DNA of 8,237 nucleotides, from NCBI GenBank assembly GCA_017860335.1, contig JAFNAU010000082.1, positions 1 to 8,237 on the forward strand. Reading direction: 5' to 3'. The translations under genes were made by a program, and so were the position numbers. This document shows positions 1 through 6,979 of this stretch, piece after piece; positions within the stretch are counted from its first letter, which is position 1, and every line of letters starts with the position of its first letter. This stretch comes from Bacteroidota bacterium (GTDB lineage Bacteria; Bacteroidota; Bacteroidia; Bacteroidales; Paludibacteraceae). The notes below the pieces were generated by a model. The model did not search any database, had not been told where the DNA came from, and saw only the letters and a list, made by a program, of their open reading frames with translations.

Positions 1-589
1 TATGTCTTCCATATCCTTGATAATTTCACGTATCCAGGTGCATAAGAAGGCAAAAGCGGCAAATCCGCCCGTCCAGCCGTAAATTTGTGCAGGTATCGGA
101 GTTTGCGATAGCAGGTTACCATACTGAATTTTAAGTAAAGCCACTTCGAGGACACCTACAGTAATTGTTACCAGAGATGCGGAAAAACTCACAATGAGAT
201 TGCCTGTAATAAACTGACGTTTATAGCTTGCAGAATAAAACCAGAGTAAACCGGGAGTAAGCAGAAAGATAAATCCAAGTGTAAAGCTATGTGAAAGGAT
301 GGCAAGTGCCAGACCGGATAAAACGCCTGAGGATTTTCTCGCTCACAATCACTCTGTCGGGACGGTTGATGCGGTCTATTTTTACATCAAAATAATCGTT
401 GATGATATACCCGCCGGCAGTAATCAGAATGGTTGCGGAATAAAGAAGTATATTGAAAATGTCGCGGTTATAAATTTCGAAACCATAGGTTTGCAACATC
501 GGATGAACTACAGCATACTGCATCAACCACTGTATAACCAGGATGAATATCAGGTTTTTCCAACGAACAATCCGAATGTATGCTTCCAT
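1..589 (-). pseudogene. UbiA-family prenyltransferase, frameshifted and cut by the window edge
   Basis: Integral-membrane prenyltransferase of the UbiA superfamily. Bacteroidota homologues beside DUF2520 genes are often named geranylgeranylglycerol-phosphate geranylgeranyltransferase, but the substrate cannot be read from sequence. The first 89 residues (ATG at 587-589) hold the first Mg-diphosphate motif, N64-D-Y-F-D68-x3-D72 followed by NRPD at 75-78. This frame then ends at a TAG at 287-289. From about 318 down to 1, the neighbouring frame is open for 106 codons. It encodes hydrophobic helices and ends in EIIKDMEDI, the start of the second Asp-rich UbiA motif. One extra base, most simply in the TTTT run (complement of 320-323), would restore one continuous protein reading ILRR-LSGLALA. 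The start codon directly abuts the flavodoxin stop (TAA-ATG), so translation is probably coupled. The 3' end lies beyond position 1. Family is certain; whether the break is real is not. Confidence 0.85.
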
Positions 590-1072
590 TTATTTTTGCA
601 TTAGTGATATGAAATGATCTACTTCATCGTATTTTATATCCGATATGGTGGTATTTACCTTACCTATCTTTTTGATTATTGCCCGTTGAATGAAATTCAT
701 CTTTTCAAACAAAAATTCTCCGCCTGCAAATGCTTTAGCTTTAGCCTGGTTGTAGAGTTCGCAGGGATAAGCGATTTCAAGTTCCGCTTGCTGCCGGGTG
801 GCATCTGCTTCCATTCCACAGACAAAAAGCCCCAGCTCTTTTTTCAGTAAGGTGCTTAAATTTTCACTGCAAAATCTTTTCATGGCTTTGGGTATGACAC
901 CCATGTGCACCGAAGCTCCGAGAATTATTCTGTCATAGTCTTCGATATCTGAATTCCCGACTTTTTTGAGAGGTATGATAGCCGGATTTTCTGCATTTAG
1001 CTTTTTTGCCATGTAACCGGCAACCTTTTCTGTAGTTCCGTGTACAGATGTATAAATAATAGCCGTTTTCAT
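590..1072 (-). CDS. Flavodoxin-domain protein, HemG-like
   Basis: 160-residue cytoplasmic FMN-binding flavodoxin-fold protein. The N-terminal strand and phosphate loop are visible as AIIYTSVHGTTEKVA (residues 4-18), with the Ser/Thr-rich loop that holds the FMN phosphate. A central YDRIILGASVHMG segment (46-58) and a C-terminal FIQRAIIKKIGK segment resemble E. coli HemG, the menaquinone-linked protoporphyrinogen IX dehydrogenase. Length is close to HemG (about 180 aa) and to short flavodoxins. Its start overlaps the upstream DUF2520 stop by four bases (ATGA), and its stop touches the UbiA start, so the three genes are almost certainly co-translated. A role in haem synthesis or quinone-linked redox is plausible from the HemG resemblance but is inference. 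It could equally be a general flavodoxin-like oxidoreductase. Confidence 0.88.
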   Translation of the reverse strand: MKTAIIYTSVHGTTEKVAGYMAKKLNAENPAIIPLKKVGNSDIEDYDRIILGASVHMGVIPKAMKRFCSENLSTLLKKELGLFVCGMEADATRQQAELEIAYPCELYNQAKAKAFAGGEFLFEKMNFIQRAIIKKIGKVNTTISDIKYDEVDHFISLMQK

Positions 1073-1836
1073 TTCTTGTGTAATTCTTTTATTTGTTCAC
1101 TGATTGTAAGGTAAATATTCCGTGCATTTTCATTGTCTTTTAGCAGGTTGATATGGGTGAGCATGGTCTGCTCATCGTTACGGACTGCGGGTCCGGTTTG
1201 AGCTTCCTTTGGCGAAATGTAATTTACCTTATCGGCTGTTTCCCAGATCAGGGGCAGCAGCACTTCAAAGGGAACTCCGGCTTCACGTACTATTTCTTCT
1301 GCAAGCTGATACATACAGTTTGTAAAGTTGCATGCAAAGACAGCTGAAAGATGAATTTTTTTTCGGTCTTCGGAACTCAGGAAATAATGTACGGATGATA
1401 GTTTTTCAGCAAGCCGGGTAAGTGCGGAAATTGTATATTCATTATTTCCCTCAAGAAATAATGGAATCTGACTGAAATCGACCGGTTTTGCAATTGAAAA
1501 TGTTTGCAACGGGTAAAGCACACCGTAATTATTGGCATAGCCTTCGAAAATGTTCATGGAGACACTTCCTGCCGTGTGCAGGTGAATGGCTTTGGGAGCC
1601 TGAACTTTTGATGCAACTTCGCTCAGAGCACTGTCCTTTATGGTATAAATATAGATATCAGCAGTTTTGTCAATCAGGTTGGTATCTGAACAATGAGGTA
1701 CATGCAGCAGTCTGCCAAGTTCTTTTGCCGACAGGTCGGTACGGCTGTAAACCTGCCGGATATCGGCTCCGGTCTGTAACAGACGCAACCCCAAATGTGT
1801 AGCTACATTTCCTGCTCCTAACAAAACAATTTTCAT
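1069..1836 (-). CDS. Rossmann-like and DUF2520 domain protein
   Basis: 255-residue protein with an N-terminal dinucleotide-binding fold: MKIVLLGAGNVATHL shows the GxGNxA loop (G7, G9, N10, A12), and YSR near residue 31 ends the second strand. The segments HLHTAGS and YGVLYPLQTFS are typical of the family, which resembles F420-dependent NADP oxidoreductases and 6-phosphogluconate-dehydrogenase-like proteins. The C-terminal half, including SAVFACNFTNCMYQLAEEI, is the helical DUF2520 domain. The substrate is unknown; an NAD(P)-dependent reductase or dehydrogenase activity is inferred from the fold. In many Bacteroidales a DUF2520 gene sits just upstream of a KdsC-like HAD phosphatase, a UbiA prenyltransferase and Maf. 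Here the flavodoxin occupies the position next to it. Stop overlaps the flavodoxin start by 4 bp. Confidence 0.9.
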   Translation of the reverse strand: MKIVLLGAGNVATHLGLRLLQTGADIRQVYSRTDLSAKELGRLLHVPHCSDTNLIDKTADIYIYTIKDSALSEVASKVQAPKAIHLHTAGSVSMNIFEGYANNYGVLYPLQTFSIAKPVDFSQIPLFLEGNNEYTISALTRLAEKLSSVHYFLSSEDRKKIHLSAVFACNFTNCMYQLAEEIVREAGVPFEVLLPLIWETADKVNYISPKEAQTGPAVRNDEQTMLTHINLLKDNENARNIYLTISEQIKELHKK

Positions 1837-1874
1837 AGCATTCCGAAGTTTTTCAAATAACGTTCAAGATATGC

Positions 1875-2192
1875 TTATTTCCCTTTTCTTACTCCAAAAA
1901 GAAGAATAATTCCGGCAGTAATAAGCAACAAAGGCCAGACGAATTCAGACAGGTTTTTTGTCCAGTGGATAATCTCCTGCAATCTGAGCAGTAACCCTAC
2001 AACAATGAGAACCATCCCGATTGACTTATTCTTGTGCCATATTAAAAAAATGACACCGATAACAAGCGGGAAATTTTTAAAATCAAATACTACACTGGCT
2101 ATTTCGGGTGAAAAAATTCCCAACTGGCGCAACAGGAACATTACACCAAATAAGAGTAAGGAAATTCCCCAGGCTAAACGACTATCTTTCAT
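1875..2192 (-). CDS. Small four-helix membrane protein, LiaF/DUF5668-like
   Basis: 105-residue, very hydrophobic inner-membrane protein. Four probable transmembrane segments lie near residues 8-24, 38-53, 56-72 and 84-99, with short basic linkers (HKNKS around 53-57) and a basic tail RKGK. The pattern of paired helices rich in Gly, Leu and Ile resembles the N-terminal membrane module of LiaF-type proteins (DUF5668), but without their C-terminal adhesin-like domain. No catalytic residues are visible. It lies 18 bp after the nitroreductase and 38 bp before the DUF2520 gene, on the same strand, so it is probably part of the operon. Function unknown; the family link rests on overall pattern rather than a diagnostic motif. 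Confidence 0.75.
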   Translation of the reverse strand: MKDSRLAWGISLLLFGVMFLLRQLGIFSPEIASVVFDFKNFPLVIGVIFLIWHKNKSIGMVLIVVGLLLRLQEIIHWTKNLSEFVWPLLLITAGIILLFGVRKGK

Positions 2193-2210
2193 AATGGATT
2201 ATGTTTGAAT

Positions 2211-2750
2211 TTAACGGTTATGGTTATTAAACTCTTCGAAATGGATTTTATTATAGTCCAGCTTCCCGGTATCGTAAGGTTTACGATCTTCATTCCGGTA
2301 ACCTATGGAGACGATGCACAGAATCGCATAATTTTCAGGAATATTCAGAAGCCCTCTGATATATGCTTCAGCGGTCGATCCTTCTTCCTTTTCGCGTCCC
2401 CAAACCTGCACCCAGCAACTCCCCAATCCGAGATCCTGAGCTTCCAGTTGCATCAGAATGGCTGCTATGGAGGCATCTTCCATCCATACGTCAGTTTTGT
2501 TTTTATCAGCCAGCACAACGATACCCAGCGGAGATCCGGCAAGCAGTTGTGAACCTGTAGGCCGGCATTCCGATAACTTACGGAGTATTTCACTTTTTTC
2601 AACCACTACAAACTCCCAGGGATTGCTCCGTTTGGATGATGGCGACATCAATGCGGCTGTAAGTATTTGTTGGATTTTTTCCGGTTCGACTTTTTGATCA
2701 GTATATCGGCGAATGCTCCGGCGGTTAGTCAACAGTTCGATAAATGACAT
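2211..2750 (-). CDS. Nitroreductase-family FMN oxidoreductase
   Basis: 179-residue flavoprotein of the nitroreductase superfamily, normally a homodimer binding FMN and using NAD(P)H to reduce nitroaromatics, quinones or similar acceptors. Visible family signatures are the N-terminal FMN-phosphate contact NRRSIRRY (9-16), the SPSSKRSNPWEFVVV segment (36-50, equivalent to APSsxNxQPWxFvvv), the helix EDASIAAILMQLEAQDLGLGSCWV (split across 91-114), and a C-terminal IGYRNE turn. Length fits the short subfamily common in Bacteroidota. The physiological substrate is unknown. It starts 13 bp after the lipoprotein gene with no terminator between them, which indicates co-transcription. The start at 2748-2750 is supported by the conserved MSFIELLTNRRSIR beginning. 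Confidence 0.93.
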   Translation of the reverse strand: MSFIELLTNRRSIRRYTDQKVEPEKIQQILTAALMSPSSKRSNPWEFVVVEKSEILRKLSECRPTGSQLLAGSPLGIVVLADKNKTDVWMEDASIAAILMQLEAQDLGLGSCWVQVWGREKEEGSTAEAYIRGLLNIPENYAILCIVSIGYRNEDRKPYDTGKLDYNKIHFEEFNNHNR

Positions 2751-2763
2751 GGCGTTTATTTGT

Positions 2764-3579
2764 TTATGAGGTTGTAGTGTATAGATATGAAATCAAATTA
2801 TCCGGTTTTAGAAGTACTTTAAGCCTGTTGTAAGGTAATGTTACTTCAGTCTGACCGGTACTGTAAGGTGCAATCTCGTATGGATTGAAAACGTACACAA
2901 TGCCTTCGTCCGATATGTAAAAGTTGTTGTTTGGTTTTATCTCATCTTCCCAGAAATCAAATTCATTCAGATCGGCTACTGATTCAATCTCGGCATTATC
3001 TTCGACGATACATTGTTTAATCAGTTCAGTTAACGGACTTTTATAGTTGTCAATAAAAATATCACTTTCCTTCAGAATGTGTCCGTTACTCAAATCGAAA
3101 TTATAGAAATAACGGTTGCTGTTGCCGTGTGCGCCACCCATAAACGCATAACGTTCGTAACTGAATGATAGTATTTTATCATCGAGGAACATCGAAACCG
3201 CTTCCACCTGAATTTCATTATCCAGCATCGGACCCTTCAGGTTTTTATATTTCTCCAGATCGTTGCCGTAACTGATTTTATAATCGTCATATAACCGGCT
3301 GACATACCTGGGAATAATCGAATCAACCGGCAGGGAAGTGTAAATCTCTCCAAACATTTTTCCAACAATTTGTTGCTGTATGCTTGTAAGTATTTCCTTG
3401 TTGTGATATTTAACAGGCAATTCAGCTTCAATACTGATACTCAAACCACCTAATGTAGTGTCTTCTGTTAAATGAAATGTGTGAGAATAACTGTAATTCT
3501 TCATTTCCATTTCCTGTTTTGCACAGGAAATCAGCAATATAAGTGGAAGATAAAGACTAAAAACTAAATATTTGTTCAT
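2764..3579 (-). CDS. Lipoprotein with DUF4163/DUF3298 (RsiV-like) domains
   Basis: 271-residue exported lipoprotein. The signal peptide ends in the lipobox LISC with lipidated Cys19. The mature part follows the PdaC/RsiV-like layout: an N-terminal alpha/beta region (about 30-115) similar to DUF4163, then DUF3298 with its hallmark YERYAFMGGAHGNSN (141-155), an FDLSNGHILKESDIF stretch, and the terminal block GIVYVFNPYEIAPYSTG near 226-242. Related domains occur in the Bacillus anti-sigma factor RsiV, which binds lysozyme, and in peptidoglycan deacetylase PdaC, but many Bacteroidota copies are free-standing lipoproteins of unknown role. No catalytic deacetylase domain and no cytoplasmic anti-sigma domain are present, so a ligand-binding envelope role is the most that can be inferred. 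It is the first gene of the leftward operon, about 23 nt downstream of its promoter. Confidence 0.85.
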   Translation of the reverse strand: MNKYLVFSLYLPLILLISCAKQEMEMKNYSYSHTFHLTEDTTLGGLSISIEAELPVKYHNKEILTSIQQQIVGKMFGEIYTSLPVDSIIPRYVSRLYDDYKISYGNDLEKYKNLKGPMLDNEIQVEAVSMFLDDKILSFSYERYAFMGGAHGNSNRYFYNFDLSNGHILKESDIFIDNYKSPLTELIKQCIVEDNAEIESVADLNEFDFWEDEIKPNNNFYISDEGIVYVFNPYEIAPYSTGQTEVTLPYNRLKVLLKPDNLISYLYTTTS

Positions 3580-3795
3580 AAAAAATTTTCACAATTTGTT
3601 TAATCACGCAAAATTACTACTTTTTCGTAAATTATGTTTCAAATAATCTTTTTAATTAGTGTTACAGATACAAGCAAAATGAAATGTACAAAGATTTGAA
3701 TGTGTTTGAAAATGCATAATTTAACTTAAATCTAATTAAAGAACAGTTTTGTACTTTCAGGATAAAATAAAACCATATATTTTTGGCAACATAAA
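3580..3795. other. Divergent AT-rich intergenic region
   Basis: 216 bp between the leftward operon and the rightward metal locus. It holds the minus-strand promoter at 3609-3643. For the rightward gene there is no perfect TAnnTTTG box. The nearest are CAGTTTTG (3744-3751, 7 of 8 if CAnnTTTG is tolerated) and TACTTTCA (3752-3759), neither with a clear -33 partner. A period-10 direct repeat TTTGAAnnTG occurs at 3695-3704 and 3705-3714, about 35 bp upstream of these weak boxes. No RNA gene is visible. Confidence 0.5.
3609..3643 (-). promoter_or_regulatory. Bacteroidota-type promoter of the leftward operon
   Basis: On the minus strand, TAATTTTG (complement of 3609-3616) matches the -7 consensus TAnnTTTG perfectly. 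A TTTG -33 element (complement of 3640-3643) lies 23 nt upstream, at the long end of reported spacing. Transcription would begin near 3602, giving a leader of about 23 nt before the lipoprotein ATG. Confidence 0.65.
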
Positions 3796-4260
3796 ATGAA
3801 AATACATTTGTCACATCAAATATCAGCATTACTGCTTTCTGCGATATTTCTTTTTGCAGGAACTGGATTCAATGTAATCAGATACTGTTGTCACGATTGT
3901 GCAGAAGCTGGTATTGAGAATGTTGCTGAGATGAGTTGTAACTGTATTCATCATCATCATCACACTGATGGAATCGAACATCATTCACATCCTGAATTTG
4001 AAAATATGTGTTTTCATAATCTCGAAAAGGGATGCTCCATAACCCGTTTTGCAGTTGATGTTCCTTCTATTCAGGATTCGAATGAATTTTCCTCCGATAT
4101 TTCATTACTCTATTCTTGTTTAATATGTCTTTTTCCTGATTTTATTGCCGGGTATGATGCCGAAACAGTCAAAAACCAGCTTTTCCCCGATCATCCCGAT
4201 ATCCCAATACCACTCAACGGAAGGCAGATTTTGTCTCAAAATTCAATATTTCTGATTTGA
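3796..4260 (+). CDS. Exported His/Cys-rich small protein, likely metal-associated
   Basis: 154-residue protein with a probable N-terminal signal or anchor segment (hydrophobic 9-25). The following part has several soft-metal ligands: C31-C32-H-D-C35, C48-N-C50, a run of five histidines (52-56), H62-H63-x-H65, C72 and C80, with a later C108-L-I-C111 pair inside a hydrophobic stretch. The tail after 120 is Pro/Asp-rich. The placement of an RYCC motif after the leader and its position before a TonB-dependent receptor recall the small HYC_CC_PP-type proteins that accompany metal-linked receptors in Bacteroidota. The match is by pattern only. A role in periplasmic metal binding or sensing is inferred from composition and context. 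The stop overlaps a 12-bp repeat, and the receptor promoter follows at once. No recognised catalytic domain. Confidence 0.72.
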   Translation: MKIHLSHQISALLLSAIFLFAGTGFNVIRYCCHDCAEAGIENVAEMSCNCIHHHHHTDGIEHHSHPEFENMCFHNLEKGCSITRFAVDVPSIQDSNEFSSDISLLYSCLICLFPDFIAGYDAETVKNQLFPDHPDIPIPLNGRQILSQNSIFLI

Positions 4261-4274
4261 TTTTCTGATTTGAT
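4250..4274 (+). repeat. Direct 12-bp repeat upstream of the receptor promoter
   Basis: TTCTGATTTGAT occurs twice without mismatch (4250-4261 and 4263-4274), one base apart. The first copy contains the stop codon of the preceding gene. The pair ends 30 bp before the -7 box of the receptor gene, where an upstream operator could sit, but a simple local duplication explains it equally well. Confidence 0.8.
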
Positions 4275-4304
4275 CTTCTCTTATAACTGACAGATATGCA
4301 GATG

Positions 4305-4312
4305 TATATTTG
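4305..4312 (+). promoter_or_regulatory. -7 promoter box for the TonB-dependent receptor
   Basis: TATATTTG matches TAnnTTTG exactly. No perfect -33 TTTG lies at 17-23 nt; TTA at 4281-4283 is the closest (21-nt spacer), which might mean activator dependence. The start point would be near 4318, leaving about 38 nt of leader to the ATG at 4356. This argues that the in-frame upstream ATG at 4296 is not used. Confidence 0.6.
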
Positions 4313-4355
4313 CCATTTTATGTATTTTCAAATCATTAAAAAATCAAACTCGAAA

Positions 4356-6581
4356 ATGAAAAAACAACTCATTTTATTACTTTATATATTTTTCGTATCA
4401 AATACATTCGCTCAGATTAGCGGATATGTAAAGGATAAGACCATGCAGGCAGTACCGGGTGTAAATATCCGTTGGTCCGGAACAAATGAAGGAACGATTT
4501 CTGATGCCGAAGGACATTTCCGGCTGAATACCTCGGAAAATAATAACATTCTGGTATTCAGCAATGTGGCATATAACCCCGATACGGTTGATATTTCAAA
4601 AATTGAAAAACAGGATCGGATGGAAGTGATACTCAATGACGCTATCAGCCTGTCGGAAGTCACCATAACGAAGCAGCGGCTGGGTAAAATTAAAAGCCGA
4701 ACTGCAGTATTCAACGTGGAAACACTTAATACACACGAACTCCGTAAAGCTGCCTGCTGCAACTTGTCCGAAAGTTTTGAGACCAATGCTTCGGTCGATG
4801 TGTCGTACAGCGATGCTGCAACCGGAGCCAAACAGATTAAACTCCTCGGGTTATCTGGTACATACGTGCAGATGCTTACGGAAAATATACCCAATTTGCG
4901 TGGTTTATCATCTGCATACGGAATGGGCTATATCCCCGGATCATGGATGGAAAGCATTCAGATATCGAAGGGAACTGCATCCGTGAAAAATGGATACGAA
5001 GCCATTGCAGGGCAAATAAATGTGGAATATAAAAAACCACAGAACAGCGACAAGGTTTCGCTCAACTTATTTACGAGCAGCACTGGAAGGACTGAAGCAA
5101 ATGCCGACGTAGCAGTAAAACTTAATGAAAAACTGTCAACTTCTGTGCTTTTGCACGCATCTGACGAATTCCTGACGCTCGACGAAAACAAAGACGGGTA
5201 TATGGATCTGCCCATGGTAAGGCAGTACAACCTGGCCAATCGCTGGTATTACAAAAACGACGGATATATTCTTCAGGCATTCATACGTGGTTTGTCCGAA
5301 AAGCGAACCGGAGGACGAACGGATGATTCGTACAAAATAGGAGTAGATACCGAACGTTATGAATTTTTTGTGAAAAATGGGTTTCTTTTCGGCGAAGAAG
5401 AAGCTGAACATAATCATGAAGCAAGCGAGGAACACGAACACCACAATCAATCGAGCCTCGGGATAATCCTGAATGGAACGATACAAAATCAGAATGCCAG
5501 ATACGGACTGAAAAACTACGACGGACATCAGAATAATCTGTACGCCAATCTGATTTATGACGCTTCGTTTGGCGAATATCATAAGATTTCAACCGGAGCC
5601 AGTTTCAATACCGATGCCATTGACGAAAAACTTGCGGTGAATATATTGCCTGAGAATTTCAACAGAACCGAATATGTGCCGGGTATTTTTGCTGAATATA
5701 CTTTTACACGCAAAGCGCTTACTGCTATGGCCGGTTTTCGTGCTGACCACAATTCTGTTTACGGAATGTTTATTACCCCGCGTTTTCACATCCGGTATAA
5801 TATTCTGGATCATGTACATTTGCGTGCATCAGCCGGTAAAGGCTATCGTTCGCCCAATGTGCTGGCCGAAAATAATTTTCTGCTGGCAAGCAACAGAAAG
5901 CTGAAAATTGCACCGGACCTGAAAATGGAAAATGCCTGGAATTATGGCTTTACAGTACACGGATTTATTCCCGTTTTTGGCAAAGAACTTAGCCTGATGG
6001 GAGAGTGGTTCTACACGGATTTCAACAATCAGGTGGTAATCGATATGGATACTGATCCGCATGCTGTGAACTTCAGCAATTTGCAGGGCAGATCATATGC
6101 CAGCAGTTTTCAGATTGAGGCGAATATTGAACCGGTGAAAGGTCTGACTGTTACACTGGCTCACCGGATGAATGACGTGAAAACGACTATTAACGGTAAC
6201 CTGCGGGAGAAACCACTTACAAACCGCACAAAAAGCCTGATGACGCTTTCGTATCAGTCACCGCTGCGCAAGTGGCAGTATGACTTTACCACACAGTTTA
6301 ACGGAGGTGGTCGTTTGCCATACCCCGATTCCAATCATCTACTGTGGGAAAGAGAATTCAAACCATTTACAATAATGAATGCTCAGATAACCCGGAATTT
6401 CAAAACCTGGTCAGTGTACGGCGGTGCAGAAAATATTACCGGATTTGTTCAGAAAAATCCGATTATTGATATTCAAAATCCGTTTGGCACCGATTTTGAT
6501 GCATCAATGGTCTGGGGACCGATGCACGGAAGGGCATTTTATTTAGGCTTCCGGTGGGCATTGGCAAAAAGTTCGAATTAA
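4356..6581 (+). CDS. TonB-dependent outer-membrane receptor, heavy-metal type
   Basis: 741-residue TonB-dependent transporter that moves a substrate across the outer membrane using energy from TonB-ExbB-ExbD. The start at 4356 gives a clean signal peptide (1-19) cleaved before Q20. Residues 20-105 form a carboxypeptidase-regulatory-like beta domain (ISGYVKD, PGVNI, GTISDAEGHFRL). The plug follows (about 115-228), with the subfamily marker AACCNLSESFE (C134-C135), then ASVDVSYSDAATGAKQI and YEAIAGQINVEYKKP. The barrel occupies the rest and ends with the aromatic strand AFYLGFRWALAKSSN. D276-x-N-x-D280-G-x-x-D284 resembles a calcium loop. Residues 346-367 form a Glu/His-rich loop with six His, a likely metal-binding surface. 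Receptors with this plug commonly neighbour HMA proteins. The HMA gene follows after 27 bp. Copper, mercury or another soft metal as substrate is inference. An in-frame ATG at 4296 would add 20 residues that overlap the promoter, so it was rejected. Confidence 0.93.
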   Translation: MKKQLILLLYIFFVSNTFAQISGYVKDKTMQAVPGVNIRWSGTNEGTISDAEGHFRLNTSENNNILVFSNVAYNPDTVDISKIEKQDRMEVILNDAISLSEVTITKQRLGKIKSRTAVFNVETLNTHELRKAACCNLSESFETNASVDVSYSDAATGAKQIKLLGLSGTYVQMLTENIPNLRGLSSAYGMGYIPGSWMESIQISKGTASVKNGYEAIAGQINVEYKKPQNSDKVSLNLFTSSTGRTEANADVAVKLNEKLSTSVLLHASDEFLTLDENKDGYMDLPMVRQYNLANRWYYKNDGYILQAFIRGLSEKRTGGRTDDSYKIGVDTERYEFFVKNGFLFGEEEAEHNHEASEEHEHHNQSSLGIILNGTIQNQNARYGLKNYDGHQNNLYANLIYDASFGEYHKISTGASFNTDAIDEKLAVNILPENFNRTEYVPGIFAEYTFTRKALTAMAGFRADHNSVYGMFITPRFHIRYNILDHVHLRASAGKGYRSPNVLAENNFLLASNRKLKIAPDLKMENAWNYGFTVHGFIPVFGKELSLMGEWFYTDFNNQVVIDMDTDPHAVNFSNLQGRSYASSFQIEANIEPVKGLTVTLAHRMNDVKTTINGNLREKPLTNRTKSLMTLSYQSPLRKWQYDFTTQFNGGGRLPYPDSNHLLWEREFKPFTIMNAQITRNFKTWSVYGGAENITGFVQKNPIIDIQNPFGTDFDASMVWGPMHGRAFYLGFRWALAKSSN

Positions 6582-6608
6582 AAAATCATACAATAAAAAG
6601 TAAGAAAT

Positions 6609-6935
6609 ATGAAAACAAAGCATCTGTTGATAACTTTTGTGGCGATATTTGTGTTAGCTACAAATCTGAACGCACAATCAGGCAAGTCAAATTCAAAGAA
6701 AACCGTAGTTTTTGATGTGTCCATGCATTGCGAAAGTTGTCAGAAAAAAATAGAAAAGAACATTGCCTTCGAAAAAGGCGTGAAAGATATGGCTGTAAAG
6801 TTGGAAGATAAAACAATAACAATTAAATTTGATACGCTGAAAACCAATGAAAACAAACTGATTAGTGCATTCAACAAACTTGGTTACGAAGCAAAAGTAG
6901 TTGAGACAGTTCCAGCTAAAAGCACAGCAAAGTAA
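6609..6935 (+). CDS. Exported single-domain HMA metal-binding protein
   Basis: 108-residue protein with a signal peptide (1-22, cleavage LNA^Q) and one heavy-metal-associated domain of the MerP/CopZ/Atx1 type (about 32-98). The metal site M39-H-C41-E-S-C44 is the classical MxCxxC loop. The ferredoxin-like beta-alpha-beta-beta-alpha-beta pattern continues as KKIEKNIAFEKGVKD, TITIKFD, NKLISAFNKLGYEAKVV. GYEA matches the usual end of helix 2. A short basic tail follows. It should bind Cu(I), Hg(II) or another soft metal in the periplasm and could pass it between the receptor and other carriers. It lies 27 bp behind the receptor gene with no promoter or terminator between, so it is probably on the receptor transcript. 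Export separates it from cytoplasmic copper chaperones. Confidence 0.92.
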   Translation: MKTKHLLITFVAIFVLATNLNAQSGKSNSKKTVVFDVSMHCESCQKKIEKNIAFEKGVKDMAVKLEDKTITIKFDTLKTNENKLISAFNKLGYEAKVVETVPAKSTAK

Positions 6936-6949
6936 AAAAAATGCTGAAC

Positions 6950-6979
6950 TTGAAAAAATAAAAAAAATAAATATATTTG
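6950..6979 (+). promoter_or_regulatory. Promoter of the Cys-rich gene
   Basis: A -33 TTG (6950-6952) and a perfect -7 TATATTTG (6972-6979) are separated by 19 nt, a good Bacteroidota spacing. Initiation near 6986 leaves about 45 nt of A-rich leader to the ATG at 7031. The TTG at 6977-6979, which could be taken for a start codon extending the gene, is part of the -7 box. The box is identical to that of the receptor gene, including the following C. Confidence 0.7.

Noticed and set aside
299..604. Plus-strand 101-codon frame opposite the UbiA gene
   Set aside because: The minus strand encodes clear UbiA motifs; the plus frame has no recognisable domain or start signals.
3681..3758. Distant inverted similarity GAAATGTACAAAG / TTTTGTACTTTC
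   Set aside because: The arms differ by one indel and one mismatch and lie over 50 bp apart in very AT-rich DNA, so chance is likely.
4296..4355. Upstream ATG-initiated extension of the receptor by 20 residues
   Set aside because: It overlaps a TATATTTG -7 box, and the signal peptide begins cleanly at the ATG at 4356.
5136..5592. Two overlapping minus-strand frames inside the receptor gene
   Set aside because: They overlap a strongly conserved receptor barrel and show no recognisable domain, so they are frame shadows.
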